From Actinomyces sp. Marseille-P3109 (GTDB taxonomy: Bacteria; Actinomycetota; Actinomycetes; Actinomycetales; Actinomycetaceae), in contig NZ_OOHN01000008.1 in assembly GCF_900323545.1 (NCBI RefSeq), forward strand, positions 2,788,938 to 2,852,937: a stretch of DNA of 64,000 nucleotides. Direction: 5' to 3'. Below, piece after piece: positions 24,091 to 33,742 of this stretch. The first letter of the stretch is position 1; each line of letters starts with the position of its first letter. Under the pieces are notes generated by a model. The model saw only the letters and a program-made list of their open reading frames with translations. It was not told the DNA's origin and ran no database searches. The position numbers and the translations under genes are program-made.

Positions 24091-25953
24091 ATGGCACGCG
24101 CTGTCGGTATCGACCTCGGTACTACCAACTCTGCTATCGCCGTCCTCGAGGGTGGCGAGCCCACCATCATCCCGAACGCAGAGGGCGGCCGCACCACCCC
24201 CTCCGTCGTGGCCTTCTCCAAGTCCGGCGAGATCCTCGTCGGTGAGATCGCCAAGCGCCAGGCGGTCACCAACGTCGACCGCACCATCTCCTCGGTCAAG
24301 CGCCACATGGGCACCAGCTGGTCCGTCGAGATCGACGGCAAGAAGTACACCGCCCAGGAGATCAGCGCCCGCATCCTGGCCAAGCTCAAGACCGACGCCG
24401 AGGCCTACCTGGGTGAGCCCGTCACCAACGCGGTCATCACCGTCCCGGCCTACTTCAACGACGCCGAGCGCCAGGCCACCAAGGAGGCCGGCACCATCGC
24501 GGGCCTGACCGTGGACCGCATCGTCAACGAGCCCACTGCTGCGGCCCTGGCCTACGGCCTGGACAAGGGCAAGGAGGACGAGCTCATCCTCGTCTTCGAC
24601 CTCGGTGGCGGTACCTTCGACGTCTCCCTGCTCGAGGTGGGCAAGGACGACGACGGCTTCTCCACCATCCAGGTGCGCGCCACCAACGGCGACAACCGCC
24701 TGGGCGGCGACGACTGGGACGCCCGCATCGTCGACTGGCTGGTCAAGCAGGTCAAGAGCAAGGACGGCGTGGACCTGTCCAAGGACAAGATCGCCATGCA
24801 GCGCCTCAAGGACGCCGCCGAGCAGGCCAAGAAGGAGCTGTCCTCGGCGACCTCCACGAACATCAACCTGCAGTACCTCTCCATGAGCGAGTCCGGCCCC
24901 ATCCACCTTGATGAGAAGCTCACCCGCTCCAACTTCCAGGAGATGACCGCGGACCTGCTCGAGCGCACCAAGATCCCCTTCCACAACGTCATCAAGGACG
25001 CCGGGGTCAAGGTCTCCGAGATCGACCACGTGGTCCTCGTGGGCGGTTCCACCCGCATGCCCGCCGTCACCGAGGTGGTGCGCGAGCTGACCGGTAAGGA
25101 GCCCAACAAGGGCGTCAACCCCGACGAGGTCGTCGCCGTCGGCGCGGCCCTCCAGGCCGGCGTCATCCAGGGCGACCGCAGCGACGTCCTGCTCATCGAC
25201 GTCACGCCGCTGTCCCTGGGCATCGAGACCAAGGGCGGGGTCATGACCAAGCTCATCGAGCGCAACACGGCCATCCCGACCAAGCGCTCCGAGGTCTTCT
25301 CCACCGCCGAGGACAACCAGCCCTCCGTGCTCATCCAGGTCTACCAGGGCGAGCGCGAGTTCGCCCGGGACAACAAGCCGCTGGGCACCTTCGAGCTGAC
25401 CGGCATCGCCCCGGCCCCCCGCGGCGTGCCCCAGATCGAGGTCTCCTTCGACATCGACGCCAACGGCATCGTCCACGTCTCGGCCAAGGACCGCGGAACC
25501 GGCAAGGAGCAGTCCATGACCATCTCCGGCGGCTCCGCCCTGCCCAAGGAGGACATCGACCGCATGGTCAAGGATGCCGAGGCCCACGCCGAGGAGGACA
25601 AGAAGCGCCGCGAGGACGCCGAGACCCGCAACTCCGCCGAGCAGCAGGCCTACTCCATCGAGAAGCTCCTCAAGGACAACAAGGACAAGCTGCCCGAGGA
25701 CGTCCACTCCGAGGTCTCCGAGGCCGTCAACGACCTCAAGAAGGCCCTCGAGGGCGACGACATCGAGCCGGTCAAGACCGCTCAGGAGAAGCTGAACTCG
25801 GTGGCTCAGAAGGTCGGCGAGGCCATCTACCAGGCCGACGCCGCCTCCCAGGGCGCGGCCGACTCCAGCTCCACCTCCGCCGGCGGCTCCACGTCCTCCG
25901 ATGACGAGGACATCGTGGACGCCGAGATCGTCGACGACGAGGACTCCAAGTGA
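24091..25953 (+). CDS. dnaK: Chaperone DnaK (Hsp70)
   Basis: 620 residues from ATG 24091 (AAGGAG 8 bases upstream); the longer frame from 23998 crosses an operator and is rejected. The ATPase domain, about 1-360, has [13 protein letters not shown] (phosphate 1), [12 protein letters not shown] (phosphate 2) and the [12 protein letters not shown] adenosine motif. The hydrophobic linker [16 protein letters not shown] is followed by the substrate-binding beta domain (to about 490) and the helical lid. The tail is acidic ([17 protein letters not shown]). It refolds and protects proteins in ATP-driven cycles with DnaJ and GrpE, encoded just downstream. Lacks the 20-30-residue insert of Gram-negative DnaK, as expected. 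Regulated by HspR through three HAIR-like sites. Confidence 0.98.
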   Translation: MARAVGIDLGTTNSAIAVLEGGEPTIIPNAEGGRTTPSVVAFSKSGEILVGEIAKRQAVTNVDRTISSVKRHMGTSWSVEIDGKKYTAQEISARILAKLKTDAEAYLGEPVTNAVITVPAYFNDAERQATKEAGTIAGLTVDRIVNEPTAAALAYGLDKGKEDELILVFDLGGGTFDVSLLEVGKDDDGFSTIQVRATNGDNRLGGDDWDARIVDWLVKQVKSKDGVDLSKDKIAMQRLKDAAEQAKKELSSATSTNINLQYLSMSESGPIHLDEKLTRSNFQEMTADLLERTKIPFHNVIKDAGVKVSEIDHVVLVGGSTRMPAVTEVVRELTGKEPNKGVNPDEVVAVGAALQAGVIQGDRSDVLLIDVTPLSLGIETKGGVMTKLIERNTAIPTKRSEVFSTAEDNQPSVLIQVYQGEREFARDNKPLGTFELTGIAPAPRGVPQIEVSFDIDANGIVHVSAKDRGTGKEQSMTISGGSALPKEDIDRMVKDAEAHAEEDKKRREDAETRNSAEQQAYSIEKLLKDNKDKLPEDVHSEVSEAVNDLKKALEGDDIEPVKTAQEKLNSVAQKVGEAIYQADAASQGAADSSSTSAGGSTSSDDEDIVDAEIVDDEDSK

Positions 25954-26585
25954 CCCCGGCCGGCCCCACCCCCGAGGACGAGGGCATCGACCCCGAGCTC
26001 CAGGCGGCCGTCGAGTCGGCCTTCGAGGAGGTGCCCGACGACGTCCGTGACGAACTCGCCCAGGGCACGCCCGAGGGCGCGGCCGGCCAGTCCGACGCCG
26101 CCTCCTCGTCCGAGGAGGCGGCGGGGGACAGCCCCCTGGCCCAGGCTCAGGCCCAGGCCGCTCAGGCGGCCGACGACCTGGCCCGGGCCCGGGCGGACCT
26201 CTACAACCTCCAGCAGGAGTACCAGGGGTTCGTGCGCCGGTCCCGCGAGGGTGCGGCCTCCCACCGTGAGGCCGGTGCCGCCGGCGTCGTCGAGTCCCTC
26301 ATCCCGGTCCTCGACGAGATCGAGCTGGCCCGCCAGCACGGCGACCTGACCGGAACCTTCGAGACCACGGCCGGCAAGCTCGAGTCGATCCTGGCCGAGA
26401 AGTACTCCCTGGAGCGCTTCGGCGCCGTGGGCGAGGTCTTCGACCCCACGCTGCACGAGGCCCTCATGGCCACCGAGTCCAGCGAGGTCACCGAGCCCAC
26501 CATCGCCGCGGTCCTCCAGCCCGGATACCGCCTGGGTGAGCGCGTCGTGCGCGCCGCCCGCGTCCAGGTCGCCAACCCGGCCTGA
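25950..26585 (+). CDS. grpE: Nucleotide exchange factor GrpE
   Basis: 211 residues; GTG start in a GTGA overlap with the dnaK stop. The first about 65 residues are acidic and disordered. A long coiled-coil (about 70-125: [19 protein letters not shown], then [16 protein letters not shown]) makes the dimer stalk, and the C-terminal beta-wing has [10 protein letters not shown] and [20 protein letters not shown], the GrpE signature. It releases ADP from DnaK. Its place between dnaK and dnaJ is the standard actinobacterial order. Confidence 0.96.
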   Translation: MTPAGPTPEDEGIDPELQAAVESAFEEVPDDVRDELAQGTPEGAAGQSDAASSSEEAAGDSPLAQAQAQAAQAADDLARARADLYNLQQEYQGFVRRSREGAASHREAGAAGVVESLIPVLDEIELARQHGDLTGTFETTAGKLESILAEKYSLERFGAVGEVFDPTLHEALMATESSEVTEPTIAAVLQPGYRLGERVVRAARVQVANPA

Positions 26586-26846
26586 GCGGTATCCACCGCA
26601 CATTCACTGCACCGATCCGATTCACCAACCCCGGTCCGACGGCGGACCCGGCCCCGCCAGAAACGCTGGCTCGGGTCCGCCGTCGGCCGGGAGGCATCAT
26701 CGGGACGCCCGAGGGCACCAGGGCCTGCCGGAGATGCGCCCCACGACTTTCAGGCGTCGCCGCTCATCGGTGACAAGCAGCAGTCATCAGTAATTATCAG
26801 TAAGGAAAACCCACGATCACCCGGATAAGGAGGCGGTGACACGAAC
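26586..26846. other. grpE-dnaJ spacer containing a 15-bp hairpin
   Basis: 260 bases without a gene. Perfect inverted repeats at 26636-26650 and 26672-26686 (21-base loop) can form an attenuator, partial terminator or RNA-processing site. It may set the lower level of dnaJ-hspR relative to dnaK-grpE. No HAIR site is visible here, so dnaJ probably depends mainly on read-through. Confidence 0.6.
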
Positions 26847-27887
26847 ATGGCCAGTCAGGACTGGATGACGAAGGACTTCTACGCGGTCCTCGGCGTGAGT
26901 AAGGACGCCGACGCCGCCGCCATCAAGAAGGCCTACCGTACGCTCGCAAAGAAGTACCACCCCGACCGTAACCCCGACGACGCCGCGGCGGCAGAGAAGT
27001 TCAAGGAGATCGGGGAGGCGTACGCCGTCCTGTCCGACGAGGCCGAGCGCAAGCAGTACGACGCGATCCGCTCCATGGCCGGAGGCGGAGCCCGCTTCCA
27101 GGCCGGGGGCCCGGGTGGCGCTGGCGGCGCGACAGGATTCGAGGACATCTTCTCCTCCATGTTCGGCGGCCAAAGCGGAGGCGTCCGCTTCGAGACCGCC
27201 GGCGGTGCCGGCGCCCAGCCCGACCTCGACGACCTGCTGCGCATGTTCGGCGGTACTCCCAGCCCCACCCGCTCCGGCGGGCGCCCCGGGCCCTTCGGGT
27301 TCGGCGGCTTCGGCTCCCAGCCCCAGCCGCAGAAGGGCTCCGACGTCCTGACCTCGGCCGCGCTGGACCTGCGCGACGCCGTCGCCGGCACCACCGTGGA
27401 GCTGACCGCGGACGGACGCACCATGAAGGTCCGCATCCCGGCGGGCGTGCGCGACGGCCAGAAGATCCGCCTGCGCGGCAAGGGCAGGGCCGGCCTCAAC
27501 GGTGGCGAGAACGGCGACATGGTGGTGACCATCAGCGTCAACAAGCACCCGGTGTACTCCATCGACCCGGTCGACGGCGCCAACCTGCGCATGGACCTGC
27601 CGGTCACCCTGCGCGAGGCCGCCCTGGGCGCCACGGTCGAGGTCCCGCTGCTCGACGGCGGTACCTCCAAGATCAAGATCAAGCCCGGTACCTCCTCGGG
27701 CACCGTCATGCGCCTGCGCGGCAAGGGCGCCATCACCCGCAAGAAGACCGGCGACCTGCTGGTAACCATCGAGGTGGCCGTCCCCAAGAAGCTCTCCAAG
27801 GCCGCCAAGGAGGCGCTCAAGGCCTTCGATGAGGCCATGGGTGACACCGATCCGCGGGCCACCCTCATGGAGGAGGCCGGCAAGTGA
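26847..27887 (+). CDS. dnaJ: DnaJ-family co-chaperone without a zinc finger
   Basis: 346 residues. The J domain is at about 5-72 with the HPD tripeptide (KKYHPDRNP) that stimulates DnaK ATPase. A long Gly/Phe-rich region follows (about 75-160: [24 protein letters not shown]). The four CxxCxGxG zinc repeats of class A DnaJ are absent, and the chain goes straight into the two C-terminal beta domains ([38 protein letters not shown]). It is therefore a class B (CbpA-like) J protein in the operon slot of dnaJ. The strong AAGGAGG is 13 bases from the ATG, unusually far. Confidence 0.9.
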   Translation: MASQDWMTKDFYAVLGVSKDADAAAIKKAYRTLAKKYHPDRNPDDAAAAEKFKEIGEAYAVLSDEAERKQYDAIRSMAGGGARFQAGGPGGAGGATGFEDIFSSMFGGQSGGVRFETAGGAGAQPDLDDLLRMFGGTPSPTRSGGRPGPFGFGGFGSQPQPQKGSDVLTSAALDLRDAVAGTTVELTADGRTMKVRIPAGVRDGQKIRLRGKGRAGLNGGENGDMVVTISVNKHPVYSIDPVDGANLRMDLPVTLREAALGATVEVPLLDGGTSKIKIKPGTSSGTVMRLRGKGAITRKKTGDLLVTIEVAVPKKLSKAAKEALKAFDEAMGDTDPRATLMEEAGK

Positions 27888-28420
27888 GCCGGCGTCGCGC
27901 CGGGCAGGGCCTGGGCTACCTGGCCGAGGACGCGGCCGAGCGCGCGGTCTACGTGGTCTCGGTGGCGGCCGAGCTGGCAGGGATGCACCCCCAGACCCTG
28001 CGCCAGTACGACCGGCTCGGACTGGTCAGCCCCGCCCGGACCCGCGGGCGGGGCCGGCGCTACTCCCACCGCGACGTCGAGCGCCTGCGCCGTATCCAGG
28101 CCCTGTCCCAGGAGGGCATCAACCTCGAGGGCATCCGCCGCATCCTCGACCTGGAGGCCCGCGTTGAGGAGCTGGAGACCGACAACGCCCGCATGCGCAG
28201 CCGAGAGGCGGTCGTCCAGCGGATCTTCGCCGCGGCCGCCGACGGCGAGGTCCAGGTCGTCGCGCCCGGTCGGCGGGGTCGTGGGCCCGCAGAGCACCGC
28301 CCCGAGCGGGGAGGTGAGCGCCCCATGAACATGGCTAACACAGCGAGCACAGCGGGTACCAGGGGCACTGTGAGCACTGCGCTCGTGCCCACACGGTCCA
28401 TACGGTTCCCGCAGCGCTGA
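27884..28420 (+). CDS. hspR: Heat-shock repressor HspR (MerR family)
   Basis: 178 residues; GTG start in a GTGA overlap with dnaJ. The MerR-type winged helix at about 22-90 contains [33 protein letters not shown] and [14 protein letters not shown], the standard HspR sequence. A coiled-coil follows ([20 protein letters not shown]). The last about 60 residues are a low-complexity Arg/Gly/Thr-rich tail. HspR binds HAIR sites with DnaK as co-repressor and is released when DnaK is titrated by unfolded protein. HAIR-like sites are visible before dnaK and before clpB in this window. Confidence 0.95.
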   Translation: MSRRRAGQGLGYLAEDAAERAVYVVSVAAELAGMHPQTLRQYDRLGLVSPARTRGRGRRYSHRDVERLRRIQALSQEGINLEGIRRILDLEARVEELETDNARMRSREAVVQRIFAAAADGEVQVVAPGRRGRGPAEHRPERGGERPMNMANTASTAGTRGTVSTALVPTRSIRFPQR

Positions 28421-28485
28421 CACCTCGGCCCACGCGGTTGCTCACACGGTGGATGCCGGTGGACGCCATCGCGACCGACGCCACC

Positions 28486-28524
28486 AGGGGCACTGCTCAA
28501 GGCTGTGCCCCTCTTTTTCTTTCG
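28486..28524 (+). terminator. Rho-independent terminator of the dnaK operon
   Basis: Stem AGGGGCAC (28486-28493) with GTGCCCCT (28505-28512), followed at once by CTTTTTCTTTC. This is the clearest T-tailed terminator in the window. Confidence 0.88.
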
Positions 28525-28572
28525 GAATTGCGGGAAATGATATCCATGTGATGGAGCGCGGATCGCTTCAAA

Positions 28573-28578
28573 TATAAT
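28573..28578 (+). promoter_or_regulatory. -10 box TATAAT before the first DUF418 gene
   Basis: A perfect TATAAT ends 9 bases before the ATG at 28588, placing the transcript start at or just before the start codon. No Shine-Dalgarno is present. Confidence 0.6.
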
Positions 28579-28587
28579 ATGTGCCAC

Positions 28588-29901
28588 ATGCGGATGATGG
28601 TCTCCTTCACGGGTCGGGGCGTGCGCTACCCGGCCCCCGACGTGGCCCGAGGTTTCATGCTGCTGCTCGTGGCGGTGGCCAATGTCCCGGTATGGAACAA
28701 GGCGCTGGTCGGCATTGACGGAACATCACGGGCGTCGGCGGTCGATGCCTGGTGGTTGTTCGTGCGCGCGCTCATCGTGGACCACCGCGCCTACCCGTTG
28801 TTCGCGATGCTGTTCGGGTTCGGGCTGATGACCATGATCAACCGGCGCATCGCCTCCGGGACGCAGGCCTACCTCAAGTCTCTGGCCGGCGTGGAGGCGG
28901 GCCGTGAGCCGACGGCGCAGGAGGAGGCCTGGGCGCGCGAGCAGGCCACCGTGGACGCGCGCCGACTGGTGCGGCGCCGGGGCTGGTGGATGATCCTGTT
29001 CGGGTTCGTCCACGGCATCTTCTTCCCCGGCGACATCATCGGCGCCTACGGTCTGGTCGCCGTCATCTTCGCCGGGTGGTTGGCCCGCAAGCGGTATACC
29101 CGTCTGTACGTCGTCGGCGCCGTCATCATGCTGATAGCCGCCGGCAGCTTCCTGGCGATGGGCTTCGCCTCTCCGGAGACCATGGAATGGTCCGGTGCTC
29201 AGGGGAACCAGGCCGCGATGGCGCTGCCCTGGTTCGTCACCAATATCGTGGGGTGGACCGTCGGACTGTTCGCACAGGTCCTCGTCGCGCTCATCGTCCC
29301 CGCCGCAGTGATCGGCGCCCGCCTGGCCGACACCGACATCGTCACCCAGCCGGATCGGCACCGCGGCCTGCTCATCTCGACTGGGATCGGCGGACTGGCC
29401 CTGGGAGCCCTCGCGGCGCTCCACAGTGCTCTGGCCAACGTGCTGCTCGGCACGCTGTGGCCGTGGGACTTCGCCGTCAAGGAGCTCTTCGGAATCGTCG
29501 GTGCCTGCGGCTGGTTGGCGCTGCTGGCCCTCTACGCCGGTGGGCCGACGCCGGACGGCCGGTTGACGGGTCTGCGTCGGCTGGCCTCCGCGGTGGGGCG
29601 GCGTTCCATGACCGTCTACCTGAGTCAGACGATCCTGTTCGGGACCATCTTCGTCATCATCCCCGTCCTCGCCACAGGCGAGCGCCTGTGGGTGGGCGAG
29701 GCCGCGGCCGCGCTCATCGCGCTGGGGGTCTGGCTGGTCACGGTGGTCCTGTGCGTGGCGCTGGAGCGCGGTGGGCATGCCGGTCCGTTCGAGACCCTGC
29801 TGCGCACCGCCGTGGCCCGCAGCGAGCGCAAGCGGGCGATGGCTCCGCCGCCGGCCGTCCGACCCGCTGACGCCCGGTCGGAGGCAGTGCCGGGTGGATG
29901 A
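28588..29901 (+). CDS. DUF418 (YeiB-like) multi-spanning membrane protein, copy 1
   Basis: 437 residues from ATG 28588, chosen because it aligns with the starts of the two paralogues (MRMMVSFTG against MKLATSFTG); an ATG 9 bases earlier is possible. Ten or so membrane helices. It begins RYPAPDVARGFMLLLVAVAN, continues PLFAMLFGFGL, and has LVRRRGWWMILFGFVHG and a C-terminal DUF418 block with SAVGRRSMTVYLSQTILFG. Family function is unknown; DUF418 proteins resemble acyltransferase-3-like membrane proteins. First of three tandem copies, each with its own promoter and terminator. It is the most divergent of the three. Confidence 0.82.
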   Translation: MRMMVSFTGRGVRYPAPDVARGFMLLLVAVANVPVWNKALVGIDGTSRASAVDAWWLFVRALIVDHRAYPLFAMLFGFGLMTMINRRIASGTQAYLKSLAGVEAGREPTAQEEAWAREQATVDARRLVRRRGWWMILFGFVHGIFFPGDIIGAYGLVAVIFAGWLARKRYTRLYVVGAVIMLIAAGSFLAMGFASPETMEWSGAQGNQAAMALPWFVTNIVGWTVGLFAQVLVALIVPAAVIGARLADTDIVTQPDRHRGLLISTGIGGLALGALAALHSALANVLLGTLWPWDFAVKELFGIVGACGWLALLALYAGGPTPDGRLTGLRRLASAVGRRSMTVYLSQTILFGTIFVIIPVLATGERLWVGEAAAALIALGVWLVTVVLCVALERGGHAGPFETLLRTAVARSERKRAMAPPPAVRPADARSEAVPGG

Positions 29902-29983
29902 TGATCCCACGGCGGCTGCTCGCCGGTGTTGGAGCCCGCGCCTTGCGGGGCGTCAGTGCGCGATCAGGCGGCCGTCGGGATGA

Positions 29984-30022
29984 GGGGCCCTGGTCCTCCG
30001 GGAGGAGTCGTCGGGGCCTTTT
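29984..30022 (+). terminator. Hairpin terminator after DUF418 copy 1
   Basis: GGGGCCCTGGTCCTCC pairs imperfectly with the following GGAGTCGTCGGGGCC and is followed by TTTTC. The same spacer block, more regular, follows copy 2. Confidence 0.6.
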
Positions 30023-30096
30023 CTCGCCCCTCAGGTGGAGAGGTCCGATGCTGGTGAACAGGCTTTGCGGGGGAGGCGTGGATCACAGGGGCTTCC

Positions 30097-30102
30097 TAGC
30101 GT
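30097..30102 (+). promoter_or_regulatory. -10 box of leaderless promoter, DUF418 copy 2
   Basis: TAGCGT is 7 bases before the ATG at 30110, with no Shine-Dalgarno. The matching box before copy 3 is TACCGT at the same distance. Confidence 0.5.
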
Positions 30103-30109
30103 GGTGGGC

Positions 30110-31423
30110 ATGAAACTCGCGACATCGTTCACCGGTACCCGGGGGGTGCGCTATCCCTCCCCTGATGTGGCCCGTGGCTTCATGCTCCTGCTCATCGCGC
30201 TGGCCAATGTCCCCTTCTGGACCGGCGTGACAAGGACCTCCGCTCCCAGCGATGCCGTCGACACGGTCTGGCTGTGGGTGCGCACGCTGTTCGTCGACGG
30301 GCGGTCCTACCCGCTGTTCGCGATGCTGTTCGGGTTCGGGCTGGCCACTATGGTCAACCGGCGCATCGCCGCCGGCACCAGGTCCTACCTCGAGTCCCTG
30401 CCCGGTGTGGAGGCGGGCCGTGAGCCGACGTCGCAGGAGGAGGCCTGGGCGCGTGAGCAGGCCACCGTGGACGCGCGCCGCCTGGTGCGGCGTCGGGGTC
30501 TGTGGATGATTCTCTTCGGCGCTGTTCACGCCTTGGTCTTCTCCGGTGACGTCATCGGCGCCTACGGTCTGGTCGCCGTCATCTTCGCCGGGTGGATCGC
30601 CCGCAAGCACTGGAAGCGGGCAGCGGTCCTCTGCACCGTCTCCGTCGTTGTCGGCGTCGTCATCACCTTCGTCATGCTCAGTGTCATGGTCTCCCAAGGC
30701 ATGACCTCGACAGCGGATATGCGCCAGGGGGCCTCCGGCTCGACCACTACGCTCCTGTCCTATGTCTCCCACGGTCTCACCGCCTGGGCCGTAAACGCGG
30801 GTACAGGGCTGGTGTCATTGATGGGGCCGGCGATGTTCCTCGGGGCTCGCCTGGCCGACACCGACCTCATCGCCCATCCCGAGCGGCACCGCCGCCTCCT
30901 GGCCGCCGTCGGCCTGGGCGGCCTGGGGATCGGGGCCGTGGGCGGCATTGGGCTCGCCGTGTGGGCCACGGGTGGGCCCCTGGTCGTCTGGACCATTCCT
31001 CTTGGCCAGGTGGCGGGACTGGCCGGTGCCTGTGGCTGGTTGGCGCTGCTGGCCCTCTACGCCGGTGGGCCGACGCCGGACGGGCGGCTGACGGGGCTGC
31101 GCAAGCCGGCCTCGGCCGTGGGCCGCCGCTCCATGACCGCCTACCTCTCCCAGACCCTCCTCTTCGCCGCCGTCTTCCTGCTCCTTCCCGCCCTGACAGG
31201 TATTCAGCTCCATCTGGGCGAGGCGCGGACCGCGGGGATCGCGGTGGTGGTCTGGCTGGTCACCGTGGTCCTGTGCACCCTCCTGGAGCGCGGCGGTCAC
31301 GCGGGTCCGTTCGAGACCCTGCTGCGCACCGCCGTCGTCCGCAGCGAGCGCAAGCGGGCGATGGCTCCGCCGCCGGCCGTCCGACCCGCTGATGCCCGGT
31401 CGGAGGCGGTGCTGAGCGGATGA
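30110..31423 (+). CDS. DUF418 (YeiB-like) membrane protein, copy 2
   Basis: 437 residues from ATG 30110, in a longer frame that opens at 30035. Same architecture as its neighbours: RYPSPDVARGFMLLLIALAN, PLFAMLFGFGLATMVNRRIA, LESLPGVEAGREPTSQEEAW, ARLADTDLIAHPERHRRLL, SAVGRRSMTAYLSQTLLF. Very close to copy 3 through most of its length, diverging in the middle loop (about 185-235) and at helix ends. The C-terminal tail (RSERKRAMAPPPAVRPADA) is identical to that of copy 1. Function unknown; membrane protein, possibly of acyl-transfer or transport type. Confidence 0.82.
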   Translation: MKLATSFTGTRGVRYPSPDVARGFMLLLIALANVPFWTGVTRTSAPSDAVDTVWLWVRTLFVDGRSYPLFAMLFGFGLATMVNRRIAAGTRSYLESLPGVEAGREPTSQEEAWAREQATVDARRLVRRRGLWMILFGAVHALVFSGDVIGAYGLVAVIFAGWIARKHWKRAAVLCTVSVVVGVVITFVMLSVMVSQGMTSTADMRQGASGSTTTLLSYVSHGLTAWAVNAGTGLVSLMGPAMFLGARLADTDLIAHPERHRRLLAAVGLGGLGIGAVGGIGLAVWATGGPLVVWTIPLGQVAGLAGACGWLALLALYAGGPTPDGRLTGLRKPASAVGRRSMTAYLSQTLLFAAVFLLLPALTGIQLHLGEARTAGIAVVVWLVTVVLCTLLERGGHAGPFETLLRTAVVRSERKRAMAPPPAVRPADARSEAVLSG

Positions 31424-31505
31424 TGACCCCGCGGCGGCTGCTCCCCGCCGTCGGAGCCCGTGCCTTCAGGGGCGTCAGTGCGCGATCAGGCGGCCGTCGG
31501 GATGA

Positions 31506-31540
31506 GGGGCCCTGGTCCTCCGGGAGGAGGGCCAGGGCCT
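31506..31540 (+). terminator. Hairpin terminator after DUF418 copy 2
   Basis: GGGGCCCTGGTCCTCC pairs with GGAGGAGGGCCAGGGCC, followed by TTCCTC. It lies in the duplicated spacer that also follows copy 1. Confidence 0.65.
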
Positions 31541-31618
31541 TCCTCACCCCCTCGGGTGGGAGAGGATCAAGGCCGGAGAACAGCCCTGGCGGGGGAGGTG
31601 CGCGACACCGCTGCTTCC

Positions 31619-31624
31619 TACCGT
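31619..31624 (+). promoter_or_regulatory. -10 box of leaderless promoter, DUF418 copy 3
   Basis: TACCGT is 7 bases before the ATG at 31632; no Shine-Dalgarno is present. Confidence 0.5.
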
Positions 31625-31631
31625 GGAAGAC

Positions 31632-32963
31632 ATGAAACTCGCGATCTCCTTCACCGGCTCTCAGGGCCAGCGCTTCCCGGCCCCGGACGTCTCCCGTGGC
31701 TTCATGCTCCTGTTCATCGCGCTGGCCAACATCCCCTTCTGGTTGGCGACGACGCACTCCTCGGCTCCCAGCGATGCCGTAGACACGGCCTGGCTGTGGA
31801 CACGCACCCTCCTGGTTGACCACCGCGCCTACCCGCTGTTCGCCCTCCTGTTCGGTTTCGGGCTGGCCACCATGGTCAACCGGCGCATCGCCGCCGGCAC
31901 CAGGTCCTACCTCGAGTCCCTGCCCGGCATCGAGGCCGGACGCGAGCCAACGTCGCAGGAGCAGGCCTGGGCCCGTGAGCAGGCCACCGTGGACGCGCGC
32001 CGCCTGGTACGGCGTCGGGGTCTGTGGATGATCCTCTTCGGCGCCGCCCACGCCTTGGTCTTCTCCGGCGACATCATCGGCGTTTACGGCCTGGCCGCCG
32101 CCGTCTTCGCCGGATGGCTGACCCGCAAGCACCGCAAGCGGGCCATGGCCTTCAGCGTCGTCGTCACCATCGCCGTCATCACGACGATGTACGCCATGGG
32201 CAGCCATGTTGCGGCCCAGGGCCTGACCGCTGCGGCGGCCATGCAGCAGGGGGCCGGCGAATCGGCTACGACCCTCTTGTCCTACGTCTCGGGCTCCATC
32301 ACCTCCTGGGCCGGGAACTCTGTTGCAACGGTGCTCTTCTCGATGGTGGTGCCGGCGATGTTCCTCGGGGCCCGCCTGGCCGACACCGACCTCCTCGCCC
32401 ACCCCGAGCGGCACCGCCGCCTCCTGGCCGCCATCGGCCTGGGCGGCCTGGGGATCGGGGCCCTGGGCGGCATTGGGTACGGCATCTGGGCCACGGGCGG
32501 GACCCTGGCTGCCTGGACGTCTCCGCTTCACGAGGTGACGGGACTGGCCGGTGCCTGCGGCTGGTTGGCGCTGCTGGCCCTCTACGCCGGTGGGCCGACG
32601 ACGGACGGCCGGCTCACGGGCCTGCGCCGGTTGGCCTCGGCCGTGGGCCGCCGCTCCATGACGGCCTACCTCTCCCAGACCTTCCTCTTCGCCGCCGTCT
32701 TCCTCGCCCTTCCCGCCCTGAGCGGCATCGAGCTCCACCTGGGCGAGGCCCGGGCCGCGGGAATCGCGCTGGCGGTCTGGCTGACGACCGTGAGCCTGTG
32801 TGCGGCGCTGGAGCGCGGTGGGCATGCCGGCCCCTTCGAGACCCTGCTGCGCACCGCCGTCGCCCGCAGCGAGCGCCGTCGCCGGCTCCCGGCTCCTCCC
32901 ACTCCGGTGGCGGCCCCCGCGGATCCCGTTGCGCCTGCGTCCGCCTACGAGCTGGTCCGCTGA
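31632..32963 (+). CDS. DUF418 (YeiB-like) membrane protein, copy 3
   Basis: 443 residues from ATG 31632 (MKLAISFTG). About ten membrane helices with the same landmarks as copies 1 and 2: RFPAPDVSRGFMLLFIALAN, PLFALLFGFGLATMVNRRIA, LRRLASAVGRRSMTAYLSQTF. The central region (about 180-235) and the C-terminal tail (RRRLPAPPTPVAAPADPVAP) are specific to this copy, while the core is nearly shared with copy 2. This suggests recent tandem duplication followed by drift or gene conversion. Function unknown. Confidence 0.82.
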   Translation: MKLAISFTGSQGQRFPAPDVSRGFMLLFIALANIPFWLATTHSSAPSDAVDTAWLWTRTLLVDHRAYPLFALLFGFGLATMVNRRIAAGTRSYLESLPGIEAGREPTSQEQAWAREQATVDARRLVRRRGLWMILFGAAHALVFSGDIIGVYGLAAAVFAGWLTRKHRKRAMAFSVVVTIAVITTMYAMGSHVAAQGLTAAAAMQQGAGESATTLLSYVSGSITSWAGNSVATVLFSMVVPAMFLGARLADTDLLAHPERHRRLLAAIGLGGLGIGALGGIGYGIWATGGTLAAWTSPLHEVTGLAGACGWLALLALYAGGPTTDGRLTGLRRLASAVGRRSMTAYLSQTFLFAAVFLALPALSGIELHLGEARAAGIALAVWLTTVSLCAALERGGHAGPFETLLRTAVARSERRRRLPAPPTPVAAPADPVAPASAYELVR

Positions 32964-33222
32964 GAAACGGGGATCACGCCCCGGTGCGCGGGTCGATGGG
33001 GAGAGCTTCCTTCCTGGCGGCGGAAGCGCACCGGGCCCCGCCTCCCCAGGGCACCCGCATGGCGGAATGGCGGATGGGCGCCCCTGCGGCGCGTCATCCC
33101 GCCATCTCGGAAGGATTGTGAGTCGCATCGCAAGACGTGAGGGTTGACCTGTCCGTTTCACAGGGCACCGTAGACGCGGTAGCCTGCCTGCGTCCCCAAC
33201 ACTGAAGGAAGCGAACAGTCTC

Positions 33223-33657
33223 ATGACTCAGCCCCCCAACCCCGGTCAGCCCTTCTACCACCCGCCCCAGCAGCAGTTCCAGGCGGCTCCCGGTACTCCT
33301 GGCGCTCCGGGTGCCCCTGGCCAGCCCTTCCCTCCTGCGGCTTCGGGTGAGTCCCTCTTCGGCAACCTCTTCGACACCTCCAAGGAGTTCGTGACGAAGT
33401 ACAGCCGGATCGTGTTCATCGTCGCCTCGATCGCCGTCGGCCTGGGGTGGCTCGGCGTCGGTTACATGGGAGGCAAGATGGGCGCTGTGGCCAGCGCCAT
33501 CTCCGACCCCCGCAACTACGACGGCTCCACCTTCGACGGTTTGTCCTTCATCCTGAGCCTTCTGTTCTCCGCGCCGGCGTACCTCACGGTTCTCTTCATG
33601 ATCCGCCTCTTCATCGAGCTGGTGTCCAACTCCGTCAAGACGAACCAGCAGATCTGA
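33223..33657 (+). CDS. Small membrane protein, DUF4282-like
   Basis: 144 residues. The first 45 are a Pro/Gln/Ala/Gly-rich cytoplasmic stretch with PGTPGAPGAPGQP repeats. Then SLFGNLFDTSKEFVTKYSRI leads into two membrane helices (about 63-82 and 105-130) and a short charged end. This N-terminal 'LFD-S---FVT--' pattern followed by two helices fits the DUF4282 family of actinobacterial membrane proteins of unknown role. The ATG lies 11 bases after AAGGAAG. Its 3' side is a strong hairpin shared with the convergent kinase gene. Confidence 0.7.
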   Translation: MTQPPNPGQPFYHPPQQQFQAAPGTPGAPGAPGQPFPPAASGESLFGNLFDTSKEFVTKYSRIVFIVASIAVGLGWLGVGYMGGKMGAVASAISDPRNYDGSTFDGLSFILSLLFSAPAYLTVLFMIRLFIELVSNSVKTNQQI

Positions 33658-33705
33658 CGCGACGCTCCGCTCCATCGATCGACCTGCGCGCCCGAAACCG
33701 GTTTC

Positions 33706-33742
33706 CTGACGGCCGCCAACCACGCCGGTTGGCGGCCGTCAG
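33706..33742. terminator. 16-bp hairpin terminator between convergent genes
   Basis: Perfect arms 33706-33721 and 33727-33742 around ACGCC. The stop codon of the minus-strand kinase (33739-33741) lies inside the right arm. Confidence 0.8.

Noticed and set aside
23350..25707. 785-residue minus-strand open frame over dnaK
   Set aside because: Antisense shadow of dnaK. Only its last 62 codons (the GNAT fragment beyond the dnaK promoter) look real.
31260..33224. 654-residue minus-strand open frame over DUF418 copy 3
   Set aside because: Pro/Arg/Gly-rich antisense of a high-GC gene, with no motif or start signal.
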